Origin: Mactromeris polynyma
Taxonomy: Eukaryota > Mollusca > Bivalvia > Venerida > Mactridae
Direction of reading: 5' to 3'
Assembly: GCA_032209605.1 (NCBI GenBank)
Contig: JASFXZ010000005.1
Span: forward strand, 25,346,905 to 25,410,904
DNA: 64,000 nucleotides
The notes below the pieces were generated by a model. The model had not been told where the DNA came from. It did no database searches and was given only the letters and a program-made list of their open reading frames with translations. This document shows, in pieces, positions 47,939 to 61,500 of the stretch. Position numbers and translations under genes: made by a program. Position 1 is the stretch's first letter. Every line of letters begins with the position of its first letter.

Positions 47939-49211
47939 GATTCTTATCTCAGTAGAATGATTTCTATTCTATCTAGTCACATGAGGCATACATGTGGGCA
48001 TAGTAAACTGATTAAATTAATTCTGTATTTTGACCAGTATCCCCATATGTTCATTTTGCCGAATTGTGTTAACTAGAAAAAAATCATGAATAATTTATTC
48101 TTCCATTTCTTAAAAGTGAATATAGAAACCGAGCAGGAACAACCATATGTAAAGCGTACATGCATACATTCCAAAGGCGGGGATAAACACGAAATATTTA
48201 ATTACATAAACAATTACACAGACAAAATGGACTCAAGACACAACTACAAATGAAAGATCAACATTTAAGTCTTATTCATAATGATGAAAGACACTAGTAA
48301 CCACCTTGTTACCCGTTTGTAAACATGCTAATTTAAAAGCTATGTTAAAATACCACACGCGTCTTTTTAATGATTGTCTAATTGTAACGATTGGATAAGT
48401 ACTCAAACTAAATATATTGATGCTCGAGTCATATATCGGTGAAACGTATTGTGTTTCAAAAAGCATAATATATTTTATGAAAAAAAACGTTACTTACAGA
48501 ATGGAACATAATGACATTCTTTCTATGGATTAGTTCTTTTTATTTCACTAAATTTGCAAGCAATAAGACATTTAATTCCTATATTTCTCCGGACAAATTA
48601 ATAGTCATTGGCTTTAACTGATGATGGCGATGATTTCTGACAGAAAACACGTTTTTGATGTAGTGATACCTGATATCATTCCCTACTCGTATTCAAAACG
48701 ATAAAATAGAAAATCCTCTCCGATTGGTAGAACATTCTACTTTCGGTTTCGAACAAATAGCAAACTCGCAGTTCTAAAGTCTTTTTTTGTGACATGAATC
48801 GCCATTGGAAACAACGATATAGCCATCTGAGATAGAAAAAATGTCATGCCGATGTTTGACGTTGTGAATGATAAATCCCAGTAAATGGCGCATAAACGAG
48901 TAAATATATAAGGAATTGATAATATTACATTTTCGTAGATTCCAGTTACTAGAGAGGGTCTAATATATTTTGTAAAAACTTTTGTTCATATTGGAAAACG
49001 ACTGCTTGAATTACAAATACTATTATGGTAACGTCTTGTTTAAATACTGCTGTAACTTTTTTGTTATAGCGCATTAACAATTAGTAAATGTTAACTTTAC
49101 ATTATTACACAGATCTAAAATTATAACGTATCGGAAATTCCTGTGTGTCTAAAACTTAGCAATTTATTTGTAGATTACACGATAGCCATAGACTCCACCT
49201 ATAACTGTATA
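47939..49211. other. Upstream region of the sushi/EGF gene
   Basis: On the minus strand, donor-like words lie near 47938 (AATCT|GTAAGT) and 48494 (ATTCT|GTAAGT), which may end non-coding first exons. No coding frame was recognised. Confidence 0.35.
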
Positions 49212-49525
49212 GTGCGCCGGCGTTTACCTGACCACCGAAAACATACTCAACCATTATTTACAGGGAGATTACGATTCATTTTACAGTAAAAAATTATATT
49301 CTATGATTTAGAAATAAACATACCTGTGCTGAGACTCGAACACATACCTTGCGCTTCAAATAACCGCGGCACTTACCACTAGACTACAACGCTTATAGTC
49401 AGTAACGCATACAATACGAGCATATCAATTAGACAGTTAACCATGTGATAAGCTGATTTACCTATCCAGGTATGTTTACATTGTCCGATTGCCTGTTAAC
49501 AATGGTCAAGTTAACGCCGGCGAAC
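49212..49525. mobile_element. Inverted-repeat element containing a tRNA-like sequence
   Basis: The left end gtgcgccggcgtttacctgacc is matched inversely by the right end ggtcaagttaacgccggcgaac: 19 of 22 positions pair. The element is 314 bp. A tRNA-like sequence occupies 49322-49400 on the minus strand (tagtctagtggtaagtgcc...gtgttcgagtctcag). No clear target duplication was found. It could be a MITE that captured a tRNA-derived sequence. Confidence 0.55.
49322..49400 (-). repeat. tRNA-like sequence inside the inverted-repeat element
   Basis: A-box-like tagtctagtggtaag and B-box-like gtgttcgagtctcag are about 50 bases apart, as in a tRNA. The acceptor stem does not pair well. Confidence 0.45.
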
Positions 49526-52070
49526 TTTTTTTTGATACTGTAAGTCTTGGTTTGTTTATTAAGGAATACCTTGGGACATAATTAAATGGTCGTACGTGCT
49601 TGTTGTCTACCAGCCAACTTGCCATGACGTGATTATTTTATTCTTGATCAACACATTAACTAATACTTTCAATAATGGTAAAGAAGTGTTAATTTAGATA
49701 AACCTACCTCCCTGCTCAACTTTACAAAGTAGGGTCGACTATATGCCTCGACTAGTGTATCAAATTGAAAATTAAGTATTGAATGTGAAACATGGAGTTT
49801 AATGTGCATGACAGTGTGAATGAGTAGCTCCCCGCTGATGGCAATATCAAAAGAAAACACCACTTTAAGTAAATAAATAATACAAAAATGAATTTATACC
49901 GCAACACAAATTGCCTTTTCTATAATGTAATTAAACATTATTTATGTTGTTAAAACCGTGAAAATGGCAAACATAGGATTTTTAAATGTGGTCAATATAC
50001 GAGTACCAACCACACTGTAGAAGTGTTTGTTAATATAAACGATGATCTCTTTAGTACTGCTCCAGGCTCAATACAAATCGAAAGTAAATTTTTCTAGTTA
50101 CCACCAGTTTGCGCCGTTAATTACATAAAACCGATAGTATATTGGTGATGTTAGCAAGTTTAAATCAGCGAATGCAAGTACATGCTGGTATGACTTGGCC
50201 ATAAATGCCAATTTTCATACGTGTTTAAGCACACATACATTATGAAACTGCATTCAGAATAAACTTAGTATGTGTTTTGCATGCACTGCTTGAGGCTATG
50301 ATTACTTAAATCATGCTTACCTTATTCCAGATATCAAAAAACGCCAGTCAGAAGTATTAAGCCCGGGCACTAGTATTTTGTATTTGTCCGGGTACAACGC
50401 TGAATGCGGCTTTTATAGCTGAATTAAGGGACACGTTGCAATGGGATTCCACATATGTGGTTGCCATAAAATGCCATTATGAATATCTATTAATAAACTG
50501 AACTGGAAATCCCATTCGGCTATAACAATGGATAATTTTTTATTACTTAAATTGGATTAGTAGTTGTTATTTTTAAACATATACGATGTACACTAATATG
50601 GGTATTTGTTAATCTGTTTAGACATGAAGAAGTTTTTTTTTATCAAACAAAGATTATACACCACAGCGTTGTGCTTGAGTAGTTTATCAAGTTGAATCGG
50701 CATTCTTACACACAGTAGATTAGGGATTGCGTCCTTGTTTACGAAAATATTTGTTGATTTCACTGAATTTTGCATATTTTGCAAGAAATAATATATTTAA
50801 CTTCCAACGTTCTTCCTGTATCCACTTTGATTTATGCGTAAGCGATTGACCATGACGAACGCTGAAATTAAACACTCATGACAATAATTTATAATGTATT
50901 TGTATGCTTAATGACCGTGAGCTAATTTATGTCAGTAGAAAATGTTTGGCTTTTCAGGTTTTAAAAAATCCCTACTTTCGTTTTGATGTTAATGAATAGC
51001 CGACTTTAAGAAACGCGTTGATAACAATTCAGCATATTCGTTTTTTGGCCTGGGGCGTTAGCCCAAGGCCATAGTATCTATGCTACATTTCAGATGATGT
51101 CCGTTTGACTTTATTTCCCGAACTCCGAAGTACACAGTTCCATGCGCGGGGAGTTAGTAGTTCAGCACATGCCACTTTACATCGCATAATAAAAACGTTG
51201 AACAGTGTTGAAATATATAAGAAAAGCATATTAAGTCAATATTTAAGAATTTCTAATCCATTATGCCACATTGGTTTATACATGTGTATGTTTTTCATTC
51301 CGACACAATGATATTCATGCGCTTGTTGTTAGCCTCTACTACGATTTCATTCATGGAAATAACTTGCCGTATATTGCGCTCTTGACTCTACGATGGAATT
51401 CATTCATAAAAATAGCTGCTCGCATGAATATCTCTGAAAGGGGTTCCAAATAGGTCTTAAAAAGTCACAGTCCACGCTGTGGGTCGCCATGGAGCCAGTT
51501 CGCGCATTTGTGGTCAAAGTAGCGATACCATTGCGATTTGCGAAATCGGCGATTTCCTGCTTTAAAATTTGAAAGATGATGATAAAATTCGACCGATTTA
51601 TAAATTAATTACATCGACCGCCCCTTCAGCTGCCTCGTAAATTTCGATACACTTATAGTACATGTGTATACAAGTGGCACTATTGGTAGTCGGAGTCTAT
51701 CGCCTGTCAATAACGTTAATAGATGAAATCCGGAATTCGCTAAGAAGGGTTTTTTTACCAGCGGTACGAACAAAGTCATATTTAAAATTTAAGTTTTTAA
51801 CAGAAACAAGGGGTGAGTAGATCTACGGAAAATCTAGTTTTTTAATATTTATATTGATATAATTTTTAAAAAACTCGATAGCATAAGCTAGTCTACTTTC
51901 TCTCCTTTTCAATAATACTTTTGTTTTAAAAAAATACATTTACCGGAATGTACAACATCATCAAAAGCCATTCTGCTTGTACAAATTTACTTTACAGTGT
52001 ATAGAGTTAATCCTTAAATGTGTATATTGATAAACTTGTCAAAACACATGGCAAGGCTATCGTCTAGCGG
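49526..52070. other. Gene-free stretch
   Basis: Only short open frames with no domain (for example 51105-51311). A small hairpin, ggcctggggcg...cccaaggcc, lies near 51047-51070. No RNA gene was recognised. Confidence 0.4.
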
Positions 52071-52072
52071 TA

Positions 52073-52944
52073 CAGTGGAACCCCTCAAAACCGGAACCTC
52101 AGTAAACCGGAATTCCCTCTAAACCGAACAATTTGCGTGGTCCTGATTTTTTCTGTTCTATTTTCATTGTGAAAAAACCTCTGTAAACCGGAACCCCTCT
52201 ATTCCGGAAACCGAACAAGATTTCCATTATTTCTAAACAATTTCAACAGTAATTTACCCCTCTAAACCGAACAGCAATTTATGACACCTAAAGTGTTTAG
52301 ACAATAAATGTGTTAACACGGCGTTTTCTTCACACCTTATCTGTTATGGCTTTAATCGGCAGTAGCTACATGTTTGTTAACTTTATGACGGTGCGCGGGT
52401 AAATAGGTACAGTGTGATAATCGCCATTATTAACCGAGTAACGACAAAAGAAAGTGACAGTTTGCAAACATCATTAACACCTTTTAATTGCCGACCATAC
52501 ACATCAATCGATGTTTTCAATAATTTATTTAATGATGAATGCTACAGTAGGTGACTGTTCAATTGATCTTTTGTTAAAATAATCAAATTATCATTCTAGT
52601 TAATGAGCGTATTAGCAGAGTAAAGACGAGTGCAGGTATTGTTGTTTAAACTAACAATAATGTGGAACAATTTTGTTGTTTTATCAATCAGTTTCTGTCA
52701 GATTGATTTATAATATTGTACAAGTATTTATAAATACATGTGCATGCATAACATAACAGTGTTATAATATAGTATAAGTACTGTATATATATATAGTGCA
52801 TGTATAAGGAATGAATAAAATACACTAAGTCATTAATTATGTTGTTGTTTAATGCATTTCCTAAAACCCCTCTAAACCGGAAACCCCTCTAAACCGAACT
52901 TTTTATCCGGTCCGGACGAGGTTCGGTTTAGAGGGGTTCCACTG
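52073..52944. mobile_element. 872-bp pogo/Tigger-like non-autonomous transposon
   Basis: The ends cagtggaacccctc and, inverted, gaggggttccactg are flanked by TA on both sides (52071-52072, 52945-52946). Inside each end, copies of cctctaaaccg(g)aac occur several times in series (52120-52215 and 52260 on the left, 52870-52935 on the right). There is no transposase frame. CAGTGGAACCCC ends with TA duplication are typical of pogo/Tigger elements. Confidence 0.85.
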
Positions 52945-52946
52945 TA

Positions 52947-53559
52947 TATTGTTTTTTACCGGTATATTTTTTTTGTACCACAGGGTTAAAGGGAAATACC
53001 CATATTTATACTAATCCGGAGTATGTGATGTCAGGGAAGTGTTGAAATAAAAATGATCGTTTAGCAAACATGCAATTCTCACTTAAGCCTTGATAAATGG
53101 AGATAATCAAACGGAAACTTGAACATTGAAACTATTAGCCATACCGGATACATTTGTGACTGCTTGTCATAATGTTTGTTTCTTCAAATTGCCAATTTTC
53201 TGGACATTTAAATCAGGGTTAGGGTTATCACTGAAGCACAAGATATACTGACTTGTATATTGCAAAAAATAACTAATGGAAAAATACTGGTAATTTAATA
53301 TGGAAATACAGTAGTAAATATGATAATTTCTTTACAAACAAGTAACTAGATGTATACAGGGCAAGCAAATCCACGATTCAGCTATCTGCAGCTCCAGGCC
53401 TTCAGCGCTAGTACATAACCACCAGAGAACAGAAGAAAAACTACTACTAGCTCTGTTAGTTCCAATGTAAAGTTAGTATTGTGTGAGTTTTTATCTGGAA
53501 GAGTTAACATTTTAAGCGTTCATTAGTATGCGATGTTTTCTGGTAAGATCTTGAGACGG
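52947..53559. other. Gene-free stretch
   Basis: No feature was recognised. Confidence 0.4.
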
Positions 53560-54150
53560 CGTCTCAACAACAGTATCAGTAACAGTATTTATTATAATAA
53601 TTTATTATCAATATAACCTCTCTAGAGAAACAACCTATCAGTAACAGTATTTATTTTATAATAATTTACTATCAATATAACCTCTCTAGAGAAACAACCT
53701 CTCAACAAAAGTATCAGTAACAGTATTTTATCATAATAATTAACTACTTATATAACCTCTTTAGAGAAACAACCTCTCAACAACAGTATAAGTAACAGCA
53801 TTTTATTATAATAATTTACTATCAATATAACCTCTCTAGAGAAACAACCTCCCAACAACAGTATCAGTAACAGTATTTTACTATAATAATTTACTACCAG
53901 TTTAACCTCTCTAGAGAAACAACCTCTCAACAACAGTATCAGTAACAGTATTTTATTATAATAATTTACTACCAATATAACCTCTCTTGAGAAACAACCT
54001 CCCAGCAACAGTATCAGTAACAGTATTTTACTATAATAATTTACTATCTATATAACCTCTCTAGAGAAACAACCTCCCAACAACAGTATCAGTAACAGTA
54101 TTTTATTATAATAATTTACAACCAGTATTATAACCTCTCTAGAGAAACAA
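53560..54150. repeat. 75-bp minisatellite, about 8 copies
   Basis: The word cctctctagag (or a close variant) recurs at 53617, 53681, 53756, 53831, 53906, 53981, 54056 and 54134: a 75-bp period, apart from one short (64-bp) and one longer (78-bp) unit. Each unit holds caacctctcaacaacag and an AT-rich ttttattataataattta part. The minus-strand open frame across it is an artefact of a period divisible by three. Confidence 0.93.
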
Positions 54151-54847
54151 CCTGGACTGTATATAAAATCGACGATACCGGATCCCACTTAATTTCAGTT
54201 GCGCAAAAAGCCATGTACACAGTAATTAATACCAAGGCTCTTACATCTCTACTTAACATGATACAGCTATGACTACTTATATAGCGACAGGAACAGATAC
54301 AGTCATCACTTACGTCTTGCGGATGCAAAACGATTGACGTTGATTTCTATATTACTAATCAACAAAATACTATGTACACTTACTCAGACAGACATACTCG
54401 ACCATTGAAATCACATCGCATGCTTCAGAACAATTTTATAAACTAACTTGAACATATATACTCTTAACAAAACTTATAAGTGTGCACGTTTTAATGTCGA
54501 ATATTTTTTTATTGATCAACATGTCTACACAAAATTTTGTTTATTGGCAATGAACTACACGTAGATCATGATTCTTTGTCATTGTTTTGTCTCTCAGAAA
54601 TGTACGACAGTGCTTTCATGAAACCATTAAATGTACAGAATGTGTGTTTTAGTACTAATGAATAAGCGTAATTGCTATGTATTTGTTTCATTTACTAGGT
54701 TTGAAATATCGAGGATTCAGCGCAAGACTATCCTAAAGCCTATGTATTTATACAGGTTTTGCACGGAACCCTCGACATGTGACCATGTCTTTCTGTTGTT
54801 TGGTAGTGAAGTGAAAGTGTTTCTTTAACTTACAGTGTCAACCTTGT

Positions 54848-55065
54848 TTAAAGGGCCAGTCATTTCTGATTTATGAGACACCTACTTTCTGAACCCATTT
54901 ACCTCCCGATTCCTATCCTTACAATCAGGCCCCAGGCATGCAGTTAAACTGTAACCATTCTTTAGCTGACTAGTGCTCACTAAACGACCATCTCGGAACG
55001 TACCCCTACCGCGACGGGCACATTCGACCTCCATCTCCAAAGGCGATGCTTGCCCACTCGGCCAC
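54848..55065 (-). repeat. tRNA-derived SINE, copy 2
   Basis: Same family and orientation as 16581-16805: it shares the tail ttaaagggccagtcatttctga, the middle cccgattcctatcctt and a decayed tRNA head ending ggccac. This copy has more changes in its tRNA head than copy 1. Confidence 0.82.
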
Positions 55066-55537
55066 ATTAAGTAGCGTACATAATACACGACAGACTTACA
55101 CCACATTCAGACACAAGTTCAAACATAATGCACGTGCCACAGATATAAATATATTTTATACACCACCGAAATATACTAAAATATAGTTAAACATGTTATT
55201 TCAATTGGTAAAAACACTACAAATTGTTTTTGTAACAACAAACGTCTTTATACACGTATTGAAATGTATCAAGAGTACTTACTGAACTTCGTTTCCGAAA
55301 ACATTTACAGTATTTGTAAATACAACGCGAGCAGACCACGTACTTATTGAAGATATTAATGATTTAAAAACAAAAGCTAAGTGTATGAACGGAACATACA
55401 CTTGTATTTGATTGTTGTAATTTTGCTTGAAAATTGATTACTGACATCAAATACTTCTTAGTTTTGCCCAAGATCTTTGTACACACACTTGAATATATAA
55501 GTCATAAACAACGTTAATATTTTACGAATTGGAAACA

Positions 55538-58500
55538 ATGGAGTACATTGTAGTTTTTGTGACTTTAGAAATAATATTAGCATCAATTCACGGTAAGCAC
55601 TCTTTACCAGTCTGATTATACGATGCTTTATGTATGCTTGATTTTCTCATATACATTTAGTTTCTTTGTGGATTCATTTTCATGCCGCGACATCATTATT
55701 CCATTCAAACTACCGAATGTTAAAATTATTATATTTTTAAAATTGTTGTCTTGGATTGAGAACTTTTAATTGTTGACCAGCCAATGACTTGGATATGACA
55801 ACGTTCGTGTTCGGGGACTTACTGTGCTGTACTTAATAATAATCTCAATTTTGTGTCATTTTTGCAGCTTATCCGAATGTATATGTTGGATGTTATGAAG
55901 ATAGAAGAGGTGACAGAACACTAAATGGGCCATATAAAGATATGAATACAAATGGGGCTGGATACTGCACAGATTTCTGCGTAAAAAGGTTTTACAGATA
56001 CGCCGGTACAGAGGTAAATCTATACCTATAAAGCTTCCATAGTTAATCACACGTACTAGTTTTTTTGTCGGAAGTTGATATCACAAGAAAGAGATGAGGT
56101 TACAAAAATGTTTTACTAAGCTCAATAACAGACTTAAGCATATGAGCGCTGCTATGGGATTTACAACCTCTCCTGTAAGTGACGTCATTTCAAGAAAACG
56201 CAACATGTGATGTCACTATTTTACTCCGATATGATCACTTCGTTTTCATATTGCCATTTAGGGCAAATATTGCTCACTGTCAGTACATGGTGACGTCACA
56301 TGTGACATTTCCTGGAAATGACGTCACTTAAAGAAGAGGTTGGAAATCGTATAGCGATGCTCATATTGTTAATAACTCAAGTAATTTTGTGAAAGTGGAG
56401 CATGTTTATATTCAGAGACACGTAACAGTCGTCATGGTATGCCGTGGGATAACAACACGTGTCAGATATCACCCTTTTTATACATGTATAACATATGCAT
56501 TGCCGTCAGCTGGTCTTATGCGAATACTAGCCATGCATTGATATTTCTATGTAATAGTAATATTTCAAGCAGTGATGTTTTTGTGGTTTTGGCCATCTTA
56601 CGTACATTTTTACTCATTAAATATATAATAATTATAATGCGGACTGTAGGGATATTTGCAAAATACAGCATTTGTTTTAAAGTATTGGTTATGTAACTAG
56701 AGTTGTGATTTTAACAAATTATAAAACGTTTGTTGTTTATACGAGTAGTGATAACACGTACGAATACTTTTGTTTATCTTTTGATCGGTCGGGAGTATTT
56801 AGTGCATATTGCAGCACCAGAGAGTTCAATATGTCTGTTATGTTTCAAACGTGGAAAATGACATTGTCCTATTACTATCAATATCCCGAATTTCCAAGAG
56901 TCTGTCATAGTTGAAAACAAATTCCACCGAGGTCACTTGTGTACGCCAGGTCGACAATTCATCTTGGGTGTTCCCCTTTAGTGTCCGTAATCGATGTCTT
57001 TTCAATTAAAAACGCCTATCGTTGTCAATTAAAAACTAGCCATCGACTCTGGTATGTTTTCATTCTTACCCCATTCATCTTCTCGTGGTCTGTGTTGGTA
57101 TTATATCTATTGCATGCACATTTTCCTGACTTAGCGAGATTCCACGGATTTCCTTGACGTCGTCATTTTCCCAATATTGTTTGAAAAAGTTCACTTGATC
57201 AACTGCATCGCGCGAGAAATTGGTCGTGATTTTATCAAAAAAACACAACGGTTGCAAATTCCATTAATCTCATTGTTCTCTGTGAATACGGGAATGGTAA
57301 ATAACACCTGATGGATTTTTTGTAAACAGTATTATTTACACCGTGTTTCGCGTTTGTAAAAAGAATGTATTTGCAGCAGCCATGACTTGTTATTTGTGAA
57401 CGTGGAGATTGAATGCAATACTAGCTCATAGCAAAGGAAATTGGAATGAAATATTCCGTACCACTTCAAAGATTATATACGACAAAAGACGTACTTTTTT
57501 ATAATTTTTATTATCCCTCTTACATTGAATAGAAATTCTGAAAATTTAAAAGTAATCTTATTCGTTTTAGTATAGTTATAAATGTTTTTGTGGCGACATA
57601 ATCCGAAGAAAAGAACAAAGTGATGGGTGTAACTCAAAATGTCGTAACAACAGGGGTAAAGTTTGCGGTGGTTATTACAGAATATCAATCTACGACACTT
57701 GGCGTATGTATCCATTTTTATAGTACGGAAAAATAGCTATCATAAGTACTGGTAAAAACACTAACCTCCATTTTGTATTTAAAAAAAAAGATAAAACAAT
57801 CAAAGTGATTTTAATAGGTTTACATGGACTTCTTTCAATAGTGTTCAATTCATTTGAAATATAAAATGGTAGAGTTAAGTGCTATTATATTCAGCATACA
57901 AATGTACCCATTACATGTTTTTAGAAACTGCGATAAAAAGTACTGGCCGGTTAGCACTTCTGACCAGTACATGAGCATGATAGTTATCAATTTACGAGAA
58001 ATTAATCTTGACTCGCCGCAAATGATTTTGAATACTGTTTTCACAGTCGAGTAAAGTTTACAGGATTAAAATGTACTGCTCATTTATTGAATGGTCACAA
58101 TTGTAGTCAGAATATATTCAAGTAAATAATACATAAAAATATTGTCATTTTTGCTGAAATAAACTGATATCTAAATACATTCAGAACAATGGTCTGTATA
58201 ACATTGATTTGCATGTCGCGAGCGAGTATTTAGATATTAATTACCACGCTATTTTTTCAACATATTTTGCTATGTCGGTATGTTTGCTTGTTTCGCAGAT
58301 TGTGCAAAACAACCGTGCAAGAATGGTGGGATTTGCACCGACAAAGATGCAGACGTCTACATTTGCTCCTGTCCTGAGAAATGGACTGGGCATAATTGCG
58401 GACAGGGTAAGAGAATAAAACGTTATAAAATGTTATATCCAACACATTTTTCTTAAACAAAATATGGAACGATACTAGCAACCTCTTGTAGGAACAGGGT

Positions 58501-61500
58501 GTCCTGATTGTATATTTAGTTTCACTTAATCAAAGCTACTGCCAGTGGGATAAACGTATCTGTTTGTTAGTAAACCACAACAACCGCCTTTGGGAAACAC
58601 ATTTTGTCTGTTGTTGAGAGGTTGTTGCGCAACTAAGGTTAAATAGGTTGTAAATTCTGTTACTACTGCCGGACCTCGTTAATTCGACAACCTTCTACCC
58701 GAACACTTGGTATCATCCGAAGTAAATATCAGTTCCCGATATATCTTCTTAGACACGACAAACTGATAGTCTATTCGAAACCATGTATTATTTAGAAATG
58801 AAATTTCGGTCCCGATGAATTCGAATGAACGAAGTTCGACTGTATTGTTGAGGAGAGGTTGTAGCATAAGAGAGGGACGCTCGGAAGAGGATGATGTGGG
58901 ATTTAAAGTTTTGAATAAATTGGCATCTAGTATTTACTGTATATATACTTAAGGTTGGTAACAGTTTAAGTTTAACGGTGGAGCTATATTTTCATTAACG
59001 CGAGAGTAATCGGTTATACACCAAATAACAACTCTTCAAGTGCATTATACACATATTGTACGTATATTGAGTGTTTGACTTCAATTTAAAATTACAGCAA
59101 TTAGTTTTATCACGTGTCGACAGAGGCTTTAAGTAAGGTGCATCCGATAGGATGTCTATTCTATACACAGGCATCCTATACATATCCACATTGTGCTCAC
59201 GCGAAATGTGTATGCAAAACTCATCTTGGAAAAGTATTCATGAACAGGATTTAGTTGAAGGCTGAAATTTTCCTATATGCAATTCTGGATAACTTGAATT
59301 TCTACGATACATACAGTACGTGAATCAATGTGATATTCAAACTCCTAGAGATGTCATTTGCATGGTCTGTTATGCAATCAATAGTATTAATGAAAACGAA
59401 ACCATTCCATCTTCTACAACCGTTATGTGCAAGAAAACACTGTCTCACCAGAATTAAGAGATCGACTTCCGTTACATTATTAACGCACTCAGTTTTAAAA
59501 CTTTACTCGAATTTGCTATTTCCCAGTCATAGTGTCTGTTATATTCATAGAACTGTTTCATTGTTTAAAACCTGCTTGGTTTCACGATATGATCATTGTT
59601 CGAATTCATTTTTCAAAGCAAGACACCTTATTTCTAACTCTTACAACCAGTTAAAATGTCGTGTGTCTGCGAAAATTTGATTTGTGTCGTTTTACTACAG
59701 AGGTTACAACAACAACAACAACAACAACAATGACGACGACGACGACGACGACGCCGACGACGACAACAACAACAACACCGACCACCACGATTACAGAAAT
59801 ACCAACAACAGGAGATTTAGTGGATACAACTGAGACAACGTTGGACGCAAACATTGCTAGTAGCACCAGTTTCATTGAGAAACAAACAGGTAGCCATATT
59901 GTCATGCATGTCGGCCTTTTTTATAAGACTACTGCCGGGCAGTAATGTTGTGTCTTTGTAGGATTGAAACTGGATTTTGAACATTTAAAAACCATAGGAA
60001 TGATGTTGCACCCAAGTTTCTGGAAACTTATATCATATCTCAGTCTATTTCTTTGTATCGGTACTTATGAACAGCTCCCTCCTTCAAAACATTCCACTTG
60101 AAACTGTTAGACTGTGTGTGATGTATGTACTGTTTTGAGATAACTTGTTTGGATAGTAGATGTTTCGTTGAAATTTATTATAAAAACATTTATTCGAATA
60201 ACAGCATTACTTTGATGGCAGTTGGATGAATCCACGAACTTAAGGGAAGATCTATGTATAAAATGCGATTTACTCGGCAACTGGTAATTTGTATCATTTT
60301 TGATCATTGTGGACAATTCTAATGGACAGTTTGATTATTTATTACGCTATGTTTTATGTACTAAGATAAGTTATAGTTTCGTCTTTACTTAACTGAACTA
60401 AGAAGTCATTACGGACTGAAAATAATGCAGAGTTGTGCTTTACATTTCAAAACAAACTAACTGACGTGATATTTCGAACAACACCTTAGACCTTCTTTTC
60501 AATGTTTACGTTTTCATTCGCAGATTTAGACGGTCAAACAGTCGTAATAACTTACGCATCTGTAGCATGTGGTGTGGTAGCCATGGTTATTATAGTCATA
60601 GTTGTATTGTTCATTTGCAGGTGAGTTAACTACAATAATCGTACATACTATATTGCTCTGTAATGGCATAGGCGATATATGTTTGAAACACTAATTCAAT
60701 CTTTAGTGTGTAAAATTACAAAATGCCCTGTGCTCACAAATGTCAACAAATGTTGGGAAGTTCCCCAAGGGAAAATTTCTTCTTTACAGTGTTCGTATTG
60801 TGTGGTTAATGGTAGGAATAGTGTGAGTGTGGTTGCACACTTAAAACAAGTTTTAACCCCCATGGGCATTTTTTCTACTGACCGTTCCAATGCGGTACTT
60901 GTGTCATTTTGGTCGGTCTGTTAAACTTGCCAACGTGCATTGCTTTTTAACCAGTACTTACTTATTCTTTTTCGACGCTGTCATACCAACAGGTCTTTGC
61001 TATTTGATTGAAAGTGTTGTGTAAACCAATCAAATCTTACGTTTAGCGCTAAACCAAATTCTCTCAACCGAACAACGTTTATAATAAAGACGCGGATTGG
61101 TTAACTGTTCGTTAAAGGTTACATATTTGATTACCAAAACTAAAACAATCGACTTGTATTTTGGTTTGCATATTCTTCTTCCGAAGCAAAGCAATGAACA
61201 CAATTATTGCAATGGCGTTATGTTTGCAAAGAAAACATTTATATCAGGAAAGAGGCATTATTCTTATTACTGCAAGCAAGATAATGTTGTATGAAAACCA
61301 AACGAGCATAGTATTGTTTGCCATAATAACTGCGTCTGAATGTAGATATACAGTGCATTTCTAGATTTATCTAGTGGGTAGTGTTGTTAGTCAACCACAT
61401 TGGAAATTGCAAGACGTTTGAATTAAGAATAATTTCTCGTTTGTTTGTGTAATAGTCGTCACGAATACATGCATTTATATTGTTTTAATCAGATAAATTA

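Noticed and set aside
53748..54008. 86-codon minus-strand frame with repeated GCFSREV words
   Set aside because: Artefact of the 75-bp minisatellite.
59651..59905. Val-rich minus-strand frame resembling a membrane protein
   Set aside because: Antisense of the threonine-coding repeat in the receptor stalk.
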